A stretch of DNA of 64,000 nucleotides, taken from assembly GCA_039621445.1 (NCBI GenBank), contig CP154954.1, forward strand, positions 24,006,954 through 24,070,953, read 5' to 3'. Position numbers and translations under genes: made by a program. Positions within the stretch are counted from its first letter, which is position 1. The number at the start of each line of letters is the position of its first letter. The stretch comes from Euglena gracilis (taxonomy: Eukaryota; Euglenida; Euglenophyceae; Euglenales). Of this stretch, positions 37,666 to 47,802 are shown one piece after another. The notes under the pieces are model-generated. The model was not told the DNA's origin. It worked only from the letters and a program-made list of their open reading frames with translations, and made no database searches.

Positions 37666-39084
37666 CATACCCCCACACCGGAGAGTCCCCCTATTACGGG
37701 TGACCAACAGGGTTTGCGACAAGATTTCCGGTACCAGGATTCACCTTCACCAGAAATCTCGCGATTCCGACAAGAATCCGGAAAGGATACGCTTGGTGCT
37801 CGAGCGTACCCAGGCCCAAAACCGCGGAATACCACCGAGGGTCATTGGGTTTCTCAGAAAGACTTCAAGGGCACCATCGCAATCGCGAATAAGGTGAAAC
37901 CCCAATGGGACGGTGATCCAACCACATGGAGACAGTTTTTCCGGGACTGGGAGTATTACTGGGCATTGAAAGGGCCGACCCAGGACACAAACCCGGAGGT
38001 GATCAAGAAGGAATTCATCGATTGTCTCCCTAGGGATGAGAAGGAGCGCGCGCGACAACTTGTCATTCGCTACCGCGGTTCCTTCGATGACCTGGTAGAG
38101 CAATACGCTTCCACCAGTTCAAGTTTGGTCGCTAGGATTACCCTGGAGACCAAGTGGCGGCAATGCGCCCCACCCGATCGGAAGTGGAAGTCCATTGACC
38201 TTTGGTATGCCAAATGGTTAGGACTTGCCGCTGAAGTGGATGAACTCAGTGAAAAGCAAATGCGCGAACAGTTCGATGCTGTTCTCATGCATTTCACGCC
38301 TAGCCTCATCAAGGATATCCACCGTGAGGAGTTGGCGAGTCACCCATTGACTCTTGACCAGCGCTGGAACTACGTTTCCAAGCAATTGAAGCTATCACAG
38401 CTTCTTGGTCAGATTCAATCCGCGTATAACGCACACCCAACCGCTGGATTACCGGCTGGTTCGGTGAACGCATTGCAAAAATCACCGGTTTCACCCACTT
38501 CACCAACCACGGGATCGAAAACGCGATACCCGCGTTCTTCGGACCAAGCCACGAATAAAGTGTGCTTTTTGTGCAACAAATCGGGACATATGTCTCGGGA
38601 ATGTCCTAATCCTGAAGTGCGTAAGCGTATTCAGAGTCCGCGAGGCTCGACCTCATCACGGGGTTCGGGTTCCTCCGCGTTTTCACGCCAATCGGGCAAT
38701 TCACGGTCATCGGGTCCCCGTTCCGGTGGTATTAGCCCCCGGATCCCGTTCCGCGATGAGCGGAAACACGGTACCCCTCGGGGTAGGTCACCCGGTGCCC
38801 CGGCCAAGAAGCGTGATTCTCATCGCGAGACATCGCGATCGCGTTCGCGAAGCGGATCATCCTCTTCGCGATCCTCATCGGGAAAACCCCGATACACCGG
38901 TCATGGTCGACGGGATATCCGGTCACCACGACGGTTTGACGGGAAATCGGGAAACCGATCCCCCCGTTACCCAGAATCGCGACACAAATCTCGGTGTTCG
39001 CTTTGTGGATCACCACTCATCCAAATGTCCGCGTTCTCGTTCTCCCCTCCCTGGCCAACGTCATCGCGGTATGAATCGCGGTGA
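37666..39084 (+). CDS. Gag, capsid and zinc-knuckle part with RS-rich tail
   Basis: In phase with the preceding frame. Capsid-like segment: PQWDGDPTTWRQFFRDWEYY, FIDCLPRDEKERARQLV, WYAKWLGLAAEVDELSEKQM, FDAVLMHFTPSLIKDIH. CCHC knuckle: CFLCNKSGHMSREC (about 38,565-38,605). It is followed by an Arg/Ser-rich tail (SRSRSRSGSSSSRSSS) reminiscent of SR domains. A frameshift near 39,020 moves the C-terminus to the frame ending at 39,325 (RHRGMNRGDKG ... DTDFDEARMAGR). Role: capsid assembly and RNA binding. Confidence 0.8.
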   Translation, partial: HTPTPESPPITGDQQGLRQDFRYQDSPSPEISRFRQESGKDTLGARAYPGPKPRNTTEGHWVSQKDFKGTIAIANKVKPQWDGDPTTWRQFFRDWEYYWALKGPTQDTNPEVIKKEFIDCLPRDEKERARQLVIRYRGSFDDLVEQYASTSSSLVARITLETKWRQCAPPDRKWKSIDLWYAKWLGLAAEVDELSEKQMREQFDAVLMHFTPSLIKDIHREELASHPLTLDQRWNYVSKQLKLSQLLGQIQSAYNAHPTAGLPAGSVNALQKSPVSPTSPTTGSKTRYPRSSDQATNKVCFLCNKSGHMSRECPNPEVRKRIQSPRGSTSSRGSGSSAFSRQSGNSRSSGPRSGGISPRIPFRDERKHGTPRGRSPGAPAKKRDSHRETSRSRSRSGSSSSRSSSGKPRYTGHGRRDIRSPRRFDGKSGNRSPRYPESRHKSRCSLCGSPLIQMSAFSFSPPWPTSSRYESR

Positions 39085-39445
39085 CAAGGGTCACTCCTCC
39101 AACCGCCATAAAGTCGGTTTCAAGATATCTTGTTTGGAGGATGACACCCCGGCTTCGGGCAGGGAGGGGGATGAGACCACGGATACCGACTTCGATGAGG
39201 CCCGCATGGCGGGGCGCACGTGGAAATCTGTTTATACCTCTAAAAGGCCCATAGCCGGCTATTCGGCCGGTTCGGTACCTGGAGTAGGGGAGATCGAGGT
39301 CCGAGGGCACGGACCTCTGGGCTGATGAACAGATGGAGGTAGGACCTGATCAACCCTGCCCCCCCTGCCCATCTGCCTTTGTGGTCGGTACGCGGAAAAT
39401 TTTCGGGTCCCCCTCCCCCCTCTCCAACTTTCCGCTCGTAATGTT

Positions 39446-41642
39446 GTGAAAAGTAGGAAAGGGTTCATGGGAAAGCTGGCAAGAAATATATTTTCGCCAG
39501 ACCCTTCACTTTGCTTACCACCCATGGAACTTTTGGTCCAAGCGGAAATCAGAATCCAAAACTTTTGTGCAAAAGTCAAAATTCTCATTGACACTGGTTG
39601 TCGCATTGCACTACTTTTTGGTTCGGTTGATACCAACCCCCCTCTTGGTGAAAGCCAAGAAGCCGATCAAAATTACGACGGCAGACAACACCCCCATGTG
39701 CAGTGGTGACTTGGGATGCTTTTTGGACATTGTCCTACCCCTCATCCCCAAGCACCACTCACACCCCCCCCAACCGCAAAATTTTCCGGATACCTGGGGA
39801 TACGAATCTGGAATCCATGGTTCTGACGTAATTCTGGGATACCCCTTTTTACGTCAGCACCGGCTGGTAGTGGATTGCCACTCCCACGGTTTGCGCACAT
39901 CACCATTCTCTTCATTGTCCCCCAAACCTTCATCACAGGTGGCGTCAACCGCGACGACCACCAATTTTTCCACACCGTTTTCAAAAACTTTTACCCCGTT
40001 ACCAACCACACCAACCAACGTTTTCCACACCGGGTGTACCGAGAAAGTTCACCCCCTGCCCATTGACACACCAACTTCCGTTCCCCATGAGGCAGGGCAA
40101 GCGAGTAGCGGTACCCCCCTCGTTCCACTGGGTTACAAGACGAAAGCCCAAAGGCCTGAAGTTATAACGGTGTCGAGTAGTCGCCCAGCTGCACTAATAC
40201 CCCGTTTTCCACCAGATGTATCGCTTTCAGATACATCTGTACACCCCCCAGCAGCTACAAAAGCGCATCCCAACTTTTACACACACCCTCACCAGACCAA
40301 CATGCGCGACCAGGACACTTCCTTCCAATGTGTGCACTGTAGGAGAATTTCCGCCCAGCCAGATTTCGATTGTGGATGTTTAGTCCAAACACCAACACTA
40401 ATCCCGATTTCGTGTCACCATACACTTGGTTGCGGTTCGCAATGCACGACCGTACATCAAGTGCTCCAACAACGACGTATTGCCTTGTTGTTTGGGACCG
40501 CGAAATCCGTGTCACACACCTCCCCCACCTCCATCTGGCATGATATGGACTGGGTATGCACCCATCCAACCCATCAACCCTTGGGAATGCCCCTAGGGAG
40601 TGTGGATGACACACCCTTGACCTATGTTTGCGGATCCCTAAATTGCGTCACCAGTCTTCAACCCGCGAACCAGGTCAATAGATACGCGATGCGCGTATGG
40701 AACGCATTTAATTTTGGCCAATACCGTATTTTGGAGGAATGGTTCTCCAAAATCGCGGCTTTGGCTGATTCATTCGATTTGTCGTTGGAAATTGATGTGT
40801 TTTCATCAAAAGCGCATGCGCGCTTGTCGCGATATTGGTCGCGACATTCCAACGCGTTTCTGAAATTTTGGGGTGATACGGTGCTCTGGATGCACCCTCC
40901 CCCAAAACTTATCCCGGATGTGGTGGAGAAAATCCTCCGCGATGAAGCGCGAGGAGCTCTCCTCATACCCGTCAATCCGAATGCGGATTGGTTTCACCAA
41001 CTATTCGATGTGTGTTTTCATTGGTGGGATTTACCCGCTGATGTACCACTATTTGAGGATTTTTGTGGTATATTATTACCACCTGTAAAAGAAATCATTT
41101 TTCGCGTTTGTTTCTTCGACGCATTCGGAATATCCGATGTGCGTGTGCCAAGATGCCTTGGTACCAATGGGGATGCCACACCCTCAACGCAGATTTCTGC
41201 GGTCATTGAGAGTGCGGACCAACACCCCAAGTCTGCTGACTATTGTTCGCAAATTACTCGCGAATTTCATGGTGTTCTGGATAACCCAGTATACGCCTGC
41301 GACATCGACCCCGCGAGTCGCGGTCCATTCGGTGTTTGCAAAATCGAGCTCAAGGATGGCGCTAAATCCATGCACCGGAAATTCTTCCTTTGTTCGGGTG
41401 AACGCGAACAGGCTCTCAACGAGATGATTGAGAAGCTCATCCAGCGGAAGTGGATTATCCCTTCCAAGAGCGAATGGACATCACAAGCTTTTGTGGTGCC
41501 CAAACCCGCTGACCAGTCTGGTCAGAAGAAGTGGAGACTAGTGCTGGATTACCGGTACCTGAACTCCCAAACGAAGGATGACCCCTTCCCGTTACCGCTG
41601 ATCGAGGATTTGATCACCAGACAATCGGATAACCGGTTGTAG
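39446..41642 (+). pseudogene. Pol start: aspartic protease and first half of RT
   Basis: The protease active site ILIDTGCRIALLFG is in the 39,446-39,709 frame (DTG at 39,590-39,598). A frameshift near 39,640 moves the rest to the frame 39,567-41,642: KKPIKITTADNTPM then SDVILGYPFLRQHRLVVD. A long Thr/Pro/His-rich linker follows, with a Cys/His cluster (CVHCRRIS...CHHTLGC), a segment LSRYWSRHSNAFLKFWGD, and then RT start: KFFLCSGEREQALNEMIEKL, KKWRLVLDYRYLN, DPFPLPLIEDL. Frame ends at TAG 41,640-41,642. Confidence 0.8.
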
Positions 41643-41996
41643 TCAATCTTTGATCTGGAAGACGGTTTCCATCAGATGCATTTGCAACCTGATTCGCAAC
41701 CGTGTACGGCATTCGTGACATCCAAAGGTGAGTAACAATGGACGGTACTCCCCATGGGTGTTAAGAATGGCCCAGCCATGTTTCAACGCATGATCCAGTG
41801 GGTTTTGCGCGATTTACCGTTTGCTCTGGTGTACATCGATGATGTACTGGTGGGAACCCAACCGCCATCCGCGAAATCGGGCGAGGACATCCTCGACCCG
41901 CATTATCACGATGTGCGCGCGGCGTTATCCGCGTTCCAAAAGCAACGTGCTTTTTGTGAAGGGTTCCAAAATGCACCTGTTTCGCAAACTTATTAA
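41643..41996 (+). pseudogene. RT core (motif A to D), with in-frame TAA
   Basis: Same phase as the preceding frame: SIFDLEDGFHQMHLQ (motif A), then a TAA at 41,733-41,735 where Tyr is usual (GEYQW context), MGVKNGPAMFQRMI (motif B), and ALVYIDDVLVG (motif C; YIDD at 41,832-41,843). A frameshift near 41,960 moves the end to the frame of 42,050. The active-site residues are present, but the two stops and the shift disable this copy. Confidence 0.8.
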
Positions 41997-42049
41997 GTTT
42001 TTGCGGGCATATCCTGAGCAACGAGCAGCGTAAAGCCGCACCCAGTAAG

Positions 42050-43102
42050 ATGGAGGCCATTAAGAAATGTACTCCTGAGGTCATTAAGACCTTAACGCAT
42101 TTAAAGGGATTTTTGGGATTAGCCCAATATTACGCGATTTACATGAAAGATTTCGCGAAAATCGCGGTACCCCTAACCCGACAACTCAAAAATCGGACAC
42201 CCGATAACGCAAAAGTCATTTGGGATGACCAAATGCGCGAGGCCTTGAATAAAATCAAGGACTTGCTGCTCGAGAACGTGGTTCTCGATATCGCGGATCC
42301 ATATAAACCGTATGTCCTGGAGGTCGACAGCAGCGATTACGCTGTTGGCGGAGTTCTTAGCCAGCATAATGCGGCGAATGAACTCCGACCTGTGGCTTTC
42401 TTCAGCAGGAAGCTACAGGACGAAAACGGGAAAGGACAGGTTAAATGGAGCATTCGCGAAAAGGAGACATGTGCCATTGTGCTTTTTCTCCAGAAATTCC
42501 GCAGCTGGATAGCCAGCAGCTTGGTCCAGATACTCGTATTGACGGATCATGAGAGCCTTCAACACTGGTATACCGAGGACCTAAACAAGGCCATGTCATC
42601 AGTGGGCAGAAGATGCCGATGGCATGAGTTCTTGAGCCAGTTTAACCTGGTGGTTATCTATACCCCAGGTCACACGCAAGAAGTAGCGGATCCTCTCAGC
42701 CGAGCCCCCTGGTATTATCCTGGGAACGCGGATGAGGGTGATGCGACTTTTCATGGCAGCCATGAGGCTGACCAGTTCGCACGTCGATCCGACGCTGCGG
42801 ACAACATGCTCGATTCACTACCCGTTTCCCGGGGGTATCGCAGCATCGCCATTTCACCATTGCGTGGAAGGCGCCGGCGTGGACGCACTGCCGGACCCCG
42901 TCGCAGTACGCGTACGGAAACTCCTACCCCCCTATTTTTCCGCGAATGGGATTATTCGCGTGACCCTATATATAGTACCATTGTGAACAGACTTCGTAAT
43001 GGTGAATCCATGAGAATTCCTCTCTATCACCATTGCGGCTTATTTTCCTTAATGATTCTGGTTATAAATATTGTATACCCCAAGACCTGGTTGATGATGT
43101 GA
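42050..43102 (+). CDS. RT C-terminus and RNase H
   Basis: LKGFLGLAQYYAIYMKDFA (RT connection), then RNase H with VLEVDSSDYAVGGVLSQ (first Asp), REKETCAIVLFLQ (Glu), ILVLTDHESLQHW (Asp) and VADPLSRAPW (last Asp). A linker with Arg-rich RGRRRRGRTAGPRR follows. Integrase continues after a frameshift near 43,060 in another phase. Confidence 0.8.
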   Translation: MEAIKKCTPEVIKTLTHLKGFLGLAQYYAIYMKDFAKIAVPLTRQLKNRTPDNAKVIWDDQMREALNKIKDLLLENVVLDIADPYKPYVLEVDSSDYAVGGVLSQHNAANELRPVAFFSRKLQDENGKGQVKWSIREKETCAIVLFLQKFRSWIASSLVQILVLTDHESLQHWYTEDLNKAMSSVGRRCRWHEFLSQFNLVVIYTPGHTQEVADPLSRAPWYYPGNADEGDATFHGSHEADQFARRSDAADNMLDSLPVSRGYRSIAISPLRGRRRRGRTAGPRRSTRTETPTPLFFREWDYSRDPIYSTIVNRLRNGESMRIPLYHHCGLFSLMILVINIVYPKTWLMM

Positions 43103-43800
43103 TTTTGAGCTATCACAACCATGGTCACCCTGGGGCCCCCAAACTTCTTTCACTGGTGGGTCGCAGATATTGCACAACCCTGAGTGAAAAAGAATTATTT
43201 TCGCGCTGTTTGCGAATTTCGCAAAGGTGCCAAATTTGTCAGGCTGTAAAACCGCGCAGAGGTACCCCCCCTGGTACGATGGACTTTTTCACCGTACCAC
43301 CAGACATCTTTACGTCCCTCTGCATGGATTTTCTCGAACTTGAACCTTGCAAAGGATCAGATGACAAAATTTACGATTACGTTTTTGTTGTCGTCTGTCG
43401 GCTGAGTGAGTACATAGTAGCCATTCCATGCCGGAAAGCAGGGTTGACAGCCCAAATTTTGGCATCCATATTCCTGGAGAAATGTATCTGCTTAATGGGT
43501 TTACCGAACGAAATCGTGAGTGATCAAGATCACTTGATCTCTTCGCGGTTCTTCACAACTTTGTGCGGTTTACTCGGCATTGAGCAGCATTTTTCCATTA
43601 TATACCGCCCGAAAGGCAATGGTAGAGCCGAGGCAGCCGTGAAATCCGTTGTCAATATGTTTCGCCTTTCACTGCTGACTCGGGTAAGAATTGGTTATCC
43701 GTTCTTCATTGGTGTTTATTTTACATCAATACCTTGCCATGGTTGGTATTACCACACTCACCGTACAAAATTGTTTTCGGACGAGACCCTCCGGCCATAG
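43033..43800 (+). CDS. Integrase zinc and catalytic domains
   Basis: HHCC zinc site: YHNHGHPG and RCQICQ. Catalytic triad visible as MDFLELE (Asp), [10 protein letters not shown] (Asp) and [11 protein letters not shown] (Glu). The frame ends at 43,800 by a frameshift near 43,730; the next frame overlaps and continues. Catalyses cDNA insertion. Confidence 0.8.
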   Translation: MRLIFLNDSGYKYCIPQDLVDDVILSYHNHGHPGAPKLLSLVGRRYCTTLSEKELFSRCLRISQRCQICQAVKPRRGTPPGTMDFFTVPPDIFTSLCMDFLELEPCKGSDDKIYDYVFVVVCRLSEYIVAIPCRKAGLTAQILASIFLEKCICLMGLPNEIVSDQDHLISSRFFTTLCGLLGIEQHFSIIYRPKGNGRAEAAVKSVVNMFRLSLLTRVRIGYPFFIGVYFTSIPCHGWYYHTHRTKLFSDETLRP

Positions 43801-44399
43801 GGGATATCCCCTCGGAGAGATCCGCCCGAAGTAGCGTCAGCTGTGAAGCGTGGTTTGCAGAAGTGGAATCACTCCGCTCTGCAGTCCAATCACGTATCAC
43901 AGAAAATCATTCCAACAAACGGAAATCGTTTTTACAAAACATCAACACACCTGTGTATAGTCCAGGTGACCGCGTGTGGGTACGGAATAACCGCACCCGC
44001 ATGCAATCTTCCAAGCTAGATCCTCTTTGGCTCGGCCCATGCGAAATCTTGGAGAGGTTAGGTAGTAGCGGGCGATATAAAGTTGCCGTGCCCAACGGGA
44101 TTGAGGACGTCCATATGGACGACTTCAAACCGTACCTAAGCCCCCCAGACGGAAAAGCTATCCCCTGCCTGTATTTCCAGCCCCGTTCCAGATTACCTGA
44201 AACGGACGACTTTGTGGTCGATAAGATAATAGACCACAAGGTCGACAGGGGTGTGCACTACTGGAAAGTTCGCTGGAAAGGGTATGGGCCAGAGGAGGAC
44301 ACTTGGGAACCAGCATCCAGTTTTGTTGGATATATCCAGCAGGATTGGAAGCTGTGGAACAAGCGCAACAACATAGACATAAACATAAACACTTTCTGA
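43734..44399 (+). CDS. Integrase C-terminal domain and chromodomain
   Basis: [12 protein letters not shown] (integrase core end), [20 protein letters not shown] and [11 protein letters not shown] (SH3-like GPY/F-type fold), then a chromodomain: [33 protein letters not shown], aromatic residues at expected positions, ending in a Trp/Asn-rich helix. Stop TGA at 44,397-44,399. Only about 200 bp separate it from the next large ORF. Confidence 0.85.
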   Translation: MPWLVLPHSPYKIVFGRDPPAIGDIPSERSARSSVSCEAWFAEVESLRSAVQSRITENHSNKRKSFLQNINTPVYSPGDRVWVRNNRTRMQSSKLDPLWLGPCEILERLGSSGRYKVAVPNGIEDVHMDDFKPYLSPPDGKAIPCLYFQPRSRLPETDDFVVDKIIDHKVDRGVHYWKVRWKGYGPEEDTWEPASSFVGYIQQDWKLWNKRNNIDININTF

Positions 44400-44596
44400 A
44401 ACTATTTCGTTTTGGAGAATGTATGTGTTTTTTGTGAATGTTTCGCGTTTATGACCCCCCCCTGCACTTCCTTATTTCTGTATCTTTCTCGCAGAGTTTT
44501 TGATTAAGATAGAAGCCTTGCTTTTTCAGTGCACCAGCACTCAAAGCGACTGACAACAAGGTTACCCTTAGTTGTCGTCGTCGTTCGGGTAGCATC

Positions 44597-47500
44597 ATGC
44601 TGCCGGGGCGCGGACCTGGACCAGGTCCACCATGGCCACAGCCTTCTGGCGCGCCATACCCCCAGTACCCTCAGTATGCTGAGGCCCCGATTCCAGGTGC
44701 CCCACATGCTGAGAGGGTTTCAGCCCCGGTATTCGCCACGGCTACTAGCAGCCGGTCCGCATATGCGGTGCCAGATGCACCTGCCGTCCAGCAGCCGGCA
44801 CCTCAGCCACCAGCGCAGCGCAGATCGCGCCTGCCCCCGTATGCAGGAGAGATGATCTTCCGCACTACGGAGACGTTGGAGCGGGCGATGCGTATGTGCG
44901 CACACCCCCCAACGGAGCCCTTTATGCAAGCCCTTTGGGATGCATACTGTGCTCAGTTGTTGGTGGTAGCCAACACCCCGGTGGCTCAGTGGTGTCCCTG
45001 TGGTCAAGCCCTGATGACGGGGAGACGGTATTTCTCGTCGGCATCCGATTCCGGATTCGAGCCTGGCGAGACAATGATGGACCTGGGCGTGTATGTGCCG
45101 CCCATGCTGCAAACGCAGACGCCGGTGGGATCCCACACCGTGCATATGTGTGAGCACACGCCCCCACCGGTAGGTGAACCTGTGCATGTCCCACCTGGGA
45201 TGACGAGAATTTTTGCTCGCCCGCCCTCGCCGCAGCGAATGCCGCCGCGCGAGCCGCCAGCGGAGCAATTTGTCTCGCAGTACGCGACGCACGCGGATTA
45301 CCCGCGCGGCGCACGCGTGCTCCCAGCTGGACAGTCGGACGTGCCCCCTGAGGCATACGTCCAACACATGTTCATGCACTGGATGCCACAGGCATTACCG
45401 GTTGCCCCTGTCCCTGGCGTTGAGCCACGGCGACAGGTGGAGCCCATAGTGGTGGAGGATGAACCTCCCCACCGTGTGCCAGCCCGACCGCCCAGTGCAG
45501 CCCCTGTCCAGACTGGGGATATTCCCCGTCGGCAGGAAACTCCCTACTATTACATGGCACCTCCGGGAACCGAGCAGGATGAGCTTGCTCGGCACTTCCT
45601 GCAGGAGCCAGCACTCGCGTCTGAAGAGCACCGGTCGAGGTATTACGCCTCTCTGGCTGCCCTTCAGGGCCGTGGATACACCCCCTACCATCCGTACCAG
45701 CCGCAGCTGCGGGTGGCAACCCCGGTATTACCCGGTGAGCCCCCGGCAGGTGTGGCAGTATTACCTGCCACCCTGAAGCGCGACAGGACTACGGAGAACC
45801 TTACCCCACAGCCCAGGCGACCCAGCCCACGGGACGCGGAAGGCGGTGTGGCAATGCAGGTGGAAGCCAGCCAGGATACCCCGACTGGACGACCACCGGC
45901 AGAGGCACAGGTGGCGATGAGCCGTCCTGTTGCCGCTATGCCACCGCCGATCCCTCCGGTATGGAAGGAGCCGCGACCCCCTGCGTCGAAGCCAAGCCCA
46001 CGCCAGACTCCTAGCCAGCGCCCAGCCACGCCATCACCACGACGTGCAGCGGAGCGGCCAGGTCCCTCCCAGGAGATGGAATTGGAAGGAACCGAACCGA
46101 CTCCGGCGGCACCGAGCGCCCGACCCTCTGGTATTCGCCAGACGGGAAAGGACACAGGCAAGGCCGAGGGCAAAGGCAAGGGAGAAGGCAAAGGCGTGGC
46201 CGTCAAAGGGAAGGGTGAGGGTAAAGGTAAGGGAACAGCACGTGAGGAGGAAGAGGAACCAGCTGAAGTCCTCTCGGACTTTGAGCATATGCTCAGGTTC
46301 AAGGAGGAGCTGGAGGACGAAGGCTGGCGAATGCAGCATGATTACCATGTTGCAGGAAACCGCCCCGTCACCCCTCCACAAGCAGTCATCGATGTGGTAT
46401 TACGCCACACCGAGAACAGAGTCAGACTGTTCCATTACGGAATAGATCTGTACGCCATCGAAGGTGAAGGTGGCAGACCCTTGCTGGATGCCCAGCCTGG
46501 TTTCTGGGAGCTCTGGTTTTGGCTGGGATACCCCTGCCAGAACTGGGGTCTCTTCAGCGACTCCACTGGTCGCAGTTACCTGCACCAGTTGGGATTTCGG
46601 GACCAGCGTGTGTTGGCCCGAAGGCTGAAGGCAATCTTCGACTGTATTCATACAGTCGGACCCCTCGGTGTGCAGTGGGAAATCTACCCACTACACCCTG
46701 ACATCGAACGCCTGATCGAGGTGTTGTGGTGCAACAACCTCCAGGTGTGGCTGGTGAGCCATTACGGCTCCACCTTCCGCGTTAAGCGTGTTTCCCTGGC
46801 TTACCCGCAGAGGTATGACCTCTGCTGTAAGTACTGCCGGCAGGAATTTCCTGTCGAGTTCTGGGGATTCGGCGTGCGCGGAAGTCCTCCACCGCCTCGT
46901 GATAACCCGGGCGTGGAGATGGGACGCCGCATGCTTATGCATGTGTGCCGCGACGCCCCGGATGTCCAGGGCAAAAGTCGCCGCGTCCACAAGCAGCGTA
47001 TTTTTATGCTGCAGCAGTTCTGGTGGCGAGCCTGGACCACCTATGTCATGGAGGTGTATATACATCTCCGTGACCCCCAGGACGATAGGCCTGGTATGGA
47101 AAGCCTGCCACCGGATTACGGTGACGCCATCGAGGGTCCTCGTCGTCGGATTCTCGGCCACCTGCGCCCCAACTGGCACCTGGCTGATATCAGCCTGCAG
47201 GAACATTTGCGGCGACAGTTTGGCGGTACCCTCGACCGGGAGGTATTCCTTCCGCTGATGTGTCACCCGGAGGCCATCCTCGAACAGCGTATGCCGATTC
47301 TGGCATGCGTTCAGGAGTTCGAGGAGGGCTTTTTCGAGGTCTGGGAAGACACGCGTTACCGCGGCTTCCTGGGCCCAAACAGGCCTGCCAACGCCTGGGT
47401 GCAGCCATCATGGCCGCCACCCTGGCCCAACAGCGCCAGCAGCAGTACGCTGGCCTTTTACAGGCTGGCGGATGCCCAGGGATGCCGATGGCACCCCGAC

Positions 47501-47764
47501 GATCCTCGTTCGCCCGAGGATCTGCGCGCCTTCATCGCCCCGGAGGATGAACCTCTGGCGCGAAGGAGACGGGAGGCGTCAGTCGCTTCCACCACCGCGA
47601 TTCCGCGGCGGGAGGAACGCGACCGCAGCCCCTCCGTCACCATCCTGGAGGCAGCGCCGCCGTCTCCGACAGGAACGGCTGTATCCTTCGTCTCTGCCCC
47701 GCGAGCGACAGGGGAACGATCGGTTTCTACGGCCCCGCGGCGGCTCCTGTCTGTCCACCGGTAG
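44597..47764 (+). CDS. Unrecognised 1,055-codon ORF3 in env position
   Basis: Starts ATG 44,597, 200 bp after the integrase stop. Residues 1-510 are Pro-rich with scattered short helices. Residues 515-550 are Lys-Gly-rich (GKAEGKGKGEGKG...). Residues about 560-705 form the best conserved part: AVIDVVLRHTENRVRLF, FWELWFWLGYPCQNWGLFSD (636-655), HTVGPLGVQWEIYPL. A Cys/His site follows (CCKYC at 743-747, HVC at 782-784), then QQFWWRAWTTYVMEVYIHL and FYRLADAQGC. It stops at 47,762-47,764, where a frameshift leads to 47,803-48,954. No known family is recognised; no signal peptide or clear membrane anchor, so not an obvious envelope. Three relatives lie in the window. Confidence 0.75.
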   Translation: MLPGRGPGPGPPWPQPSGAPYPQYPQYAEAPIPGAPHAERVSAPVFATATSSRSAYAVPDAPAVQQPAPQPPAQRRSRLPPYAGEMIFRTTETLERAMRMCAHPPTEPFMQALWDAYCAQLLVVANTPVAQWCPCGQALMTGRRYFSSASDSGFEPGETMMDLGVYVPPMLQTQTPVGSHTVHMCEHTPPPVGEPVHVPPGMTRIFARPPSPQRMPPREPPAEQFVSQYATHADYPRGARVLPAGQSDVPPEAYVQHMFMHWMPQALPVAPVPGVEPRRQVEPIVVEDEPPHRVPARPPSAAPVQTGDIPRRQETPYYYMAPPGTEQDELARHFLQEPALASEEHRSRYYASLAALQGRGYTPYHPYQPQLRVATPVLPGEPPAGVAVLPATLKRDRTTENLTPQPRRPSPRDAEGGVAMQVEASQDTPTGRPPAEAQVAMSRPVAAMPPPIPPVWKEPRPPASKPSPRQTPSQRPATPSPRRAAERPGPSQEMELEGTEPTPAAPSARPSGIRQTGKDTGKAEGKGKGEGKGVAVKGKGEGKGKGTAREEEEEPAEVLSDFEHMLRFKEELEDEGWRMQHDYHVAGNRPVTPPQAVIDVVLRHTENRVRLFHYGIDLYAIEGEGGRPLLDAQPGFWELWFWLGYPCQNWGLFSDSTGRSYLHQLGFRDQRVLARRLKAIFDCIHTVGPLGVQWEIYPLHPDIERLIEVLWCNNLQVWLVSHYGSTFRVKRVSLAYPQRYDLCCKYCRQEFPVEFWGFGVRGSPPPPRDNPGVEMGRRMLMHVCRDAPDVQGKSRRVHKQRIFMLQQFWWRAWTTYVMEVYIHLRDPQDDRPGMESLPPDYGDAIEGPRRRILGHLRPNWHLADISLQEHLRRQFGGTLDREVFLPLMCHPEAILEQRMPILACVQEFEEGFFEVWEDTRYRGFLGPNRPANAWVQPSWPPPWPNSASSSTLAFYRLADAQGCRWHPDDPRSPEDLRAFIAPEDEPLARRRREASVASTTAIPRREERDRSPSVTILEAAPPSPTGTAVSFVSAPRATGERSVSTAPRRLLSVHR

Positions 47765-47802
47765 GTGGAGACCAGGAACTCCTTCAGGAGGAAGGCGAGA
47801 AC

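Noticed and set aside
44597-47764. ORF3 as a retroviral-type envelope gene
   Set aside because: Position fits, but there is no signal peptide, no clear transmembrane anchor, and it is Pro-rich and Lys-Gly-rich with Cys/His modules.
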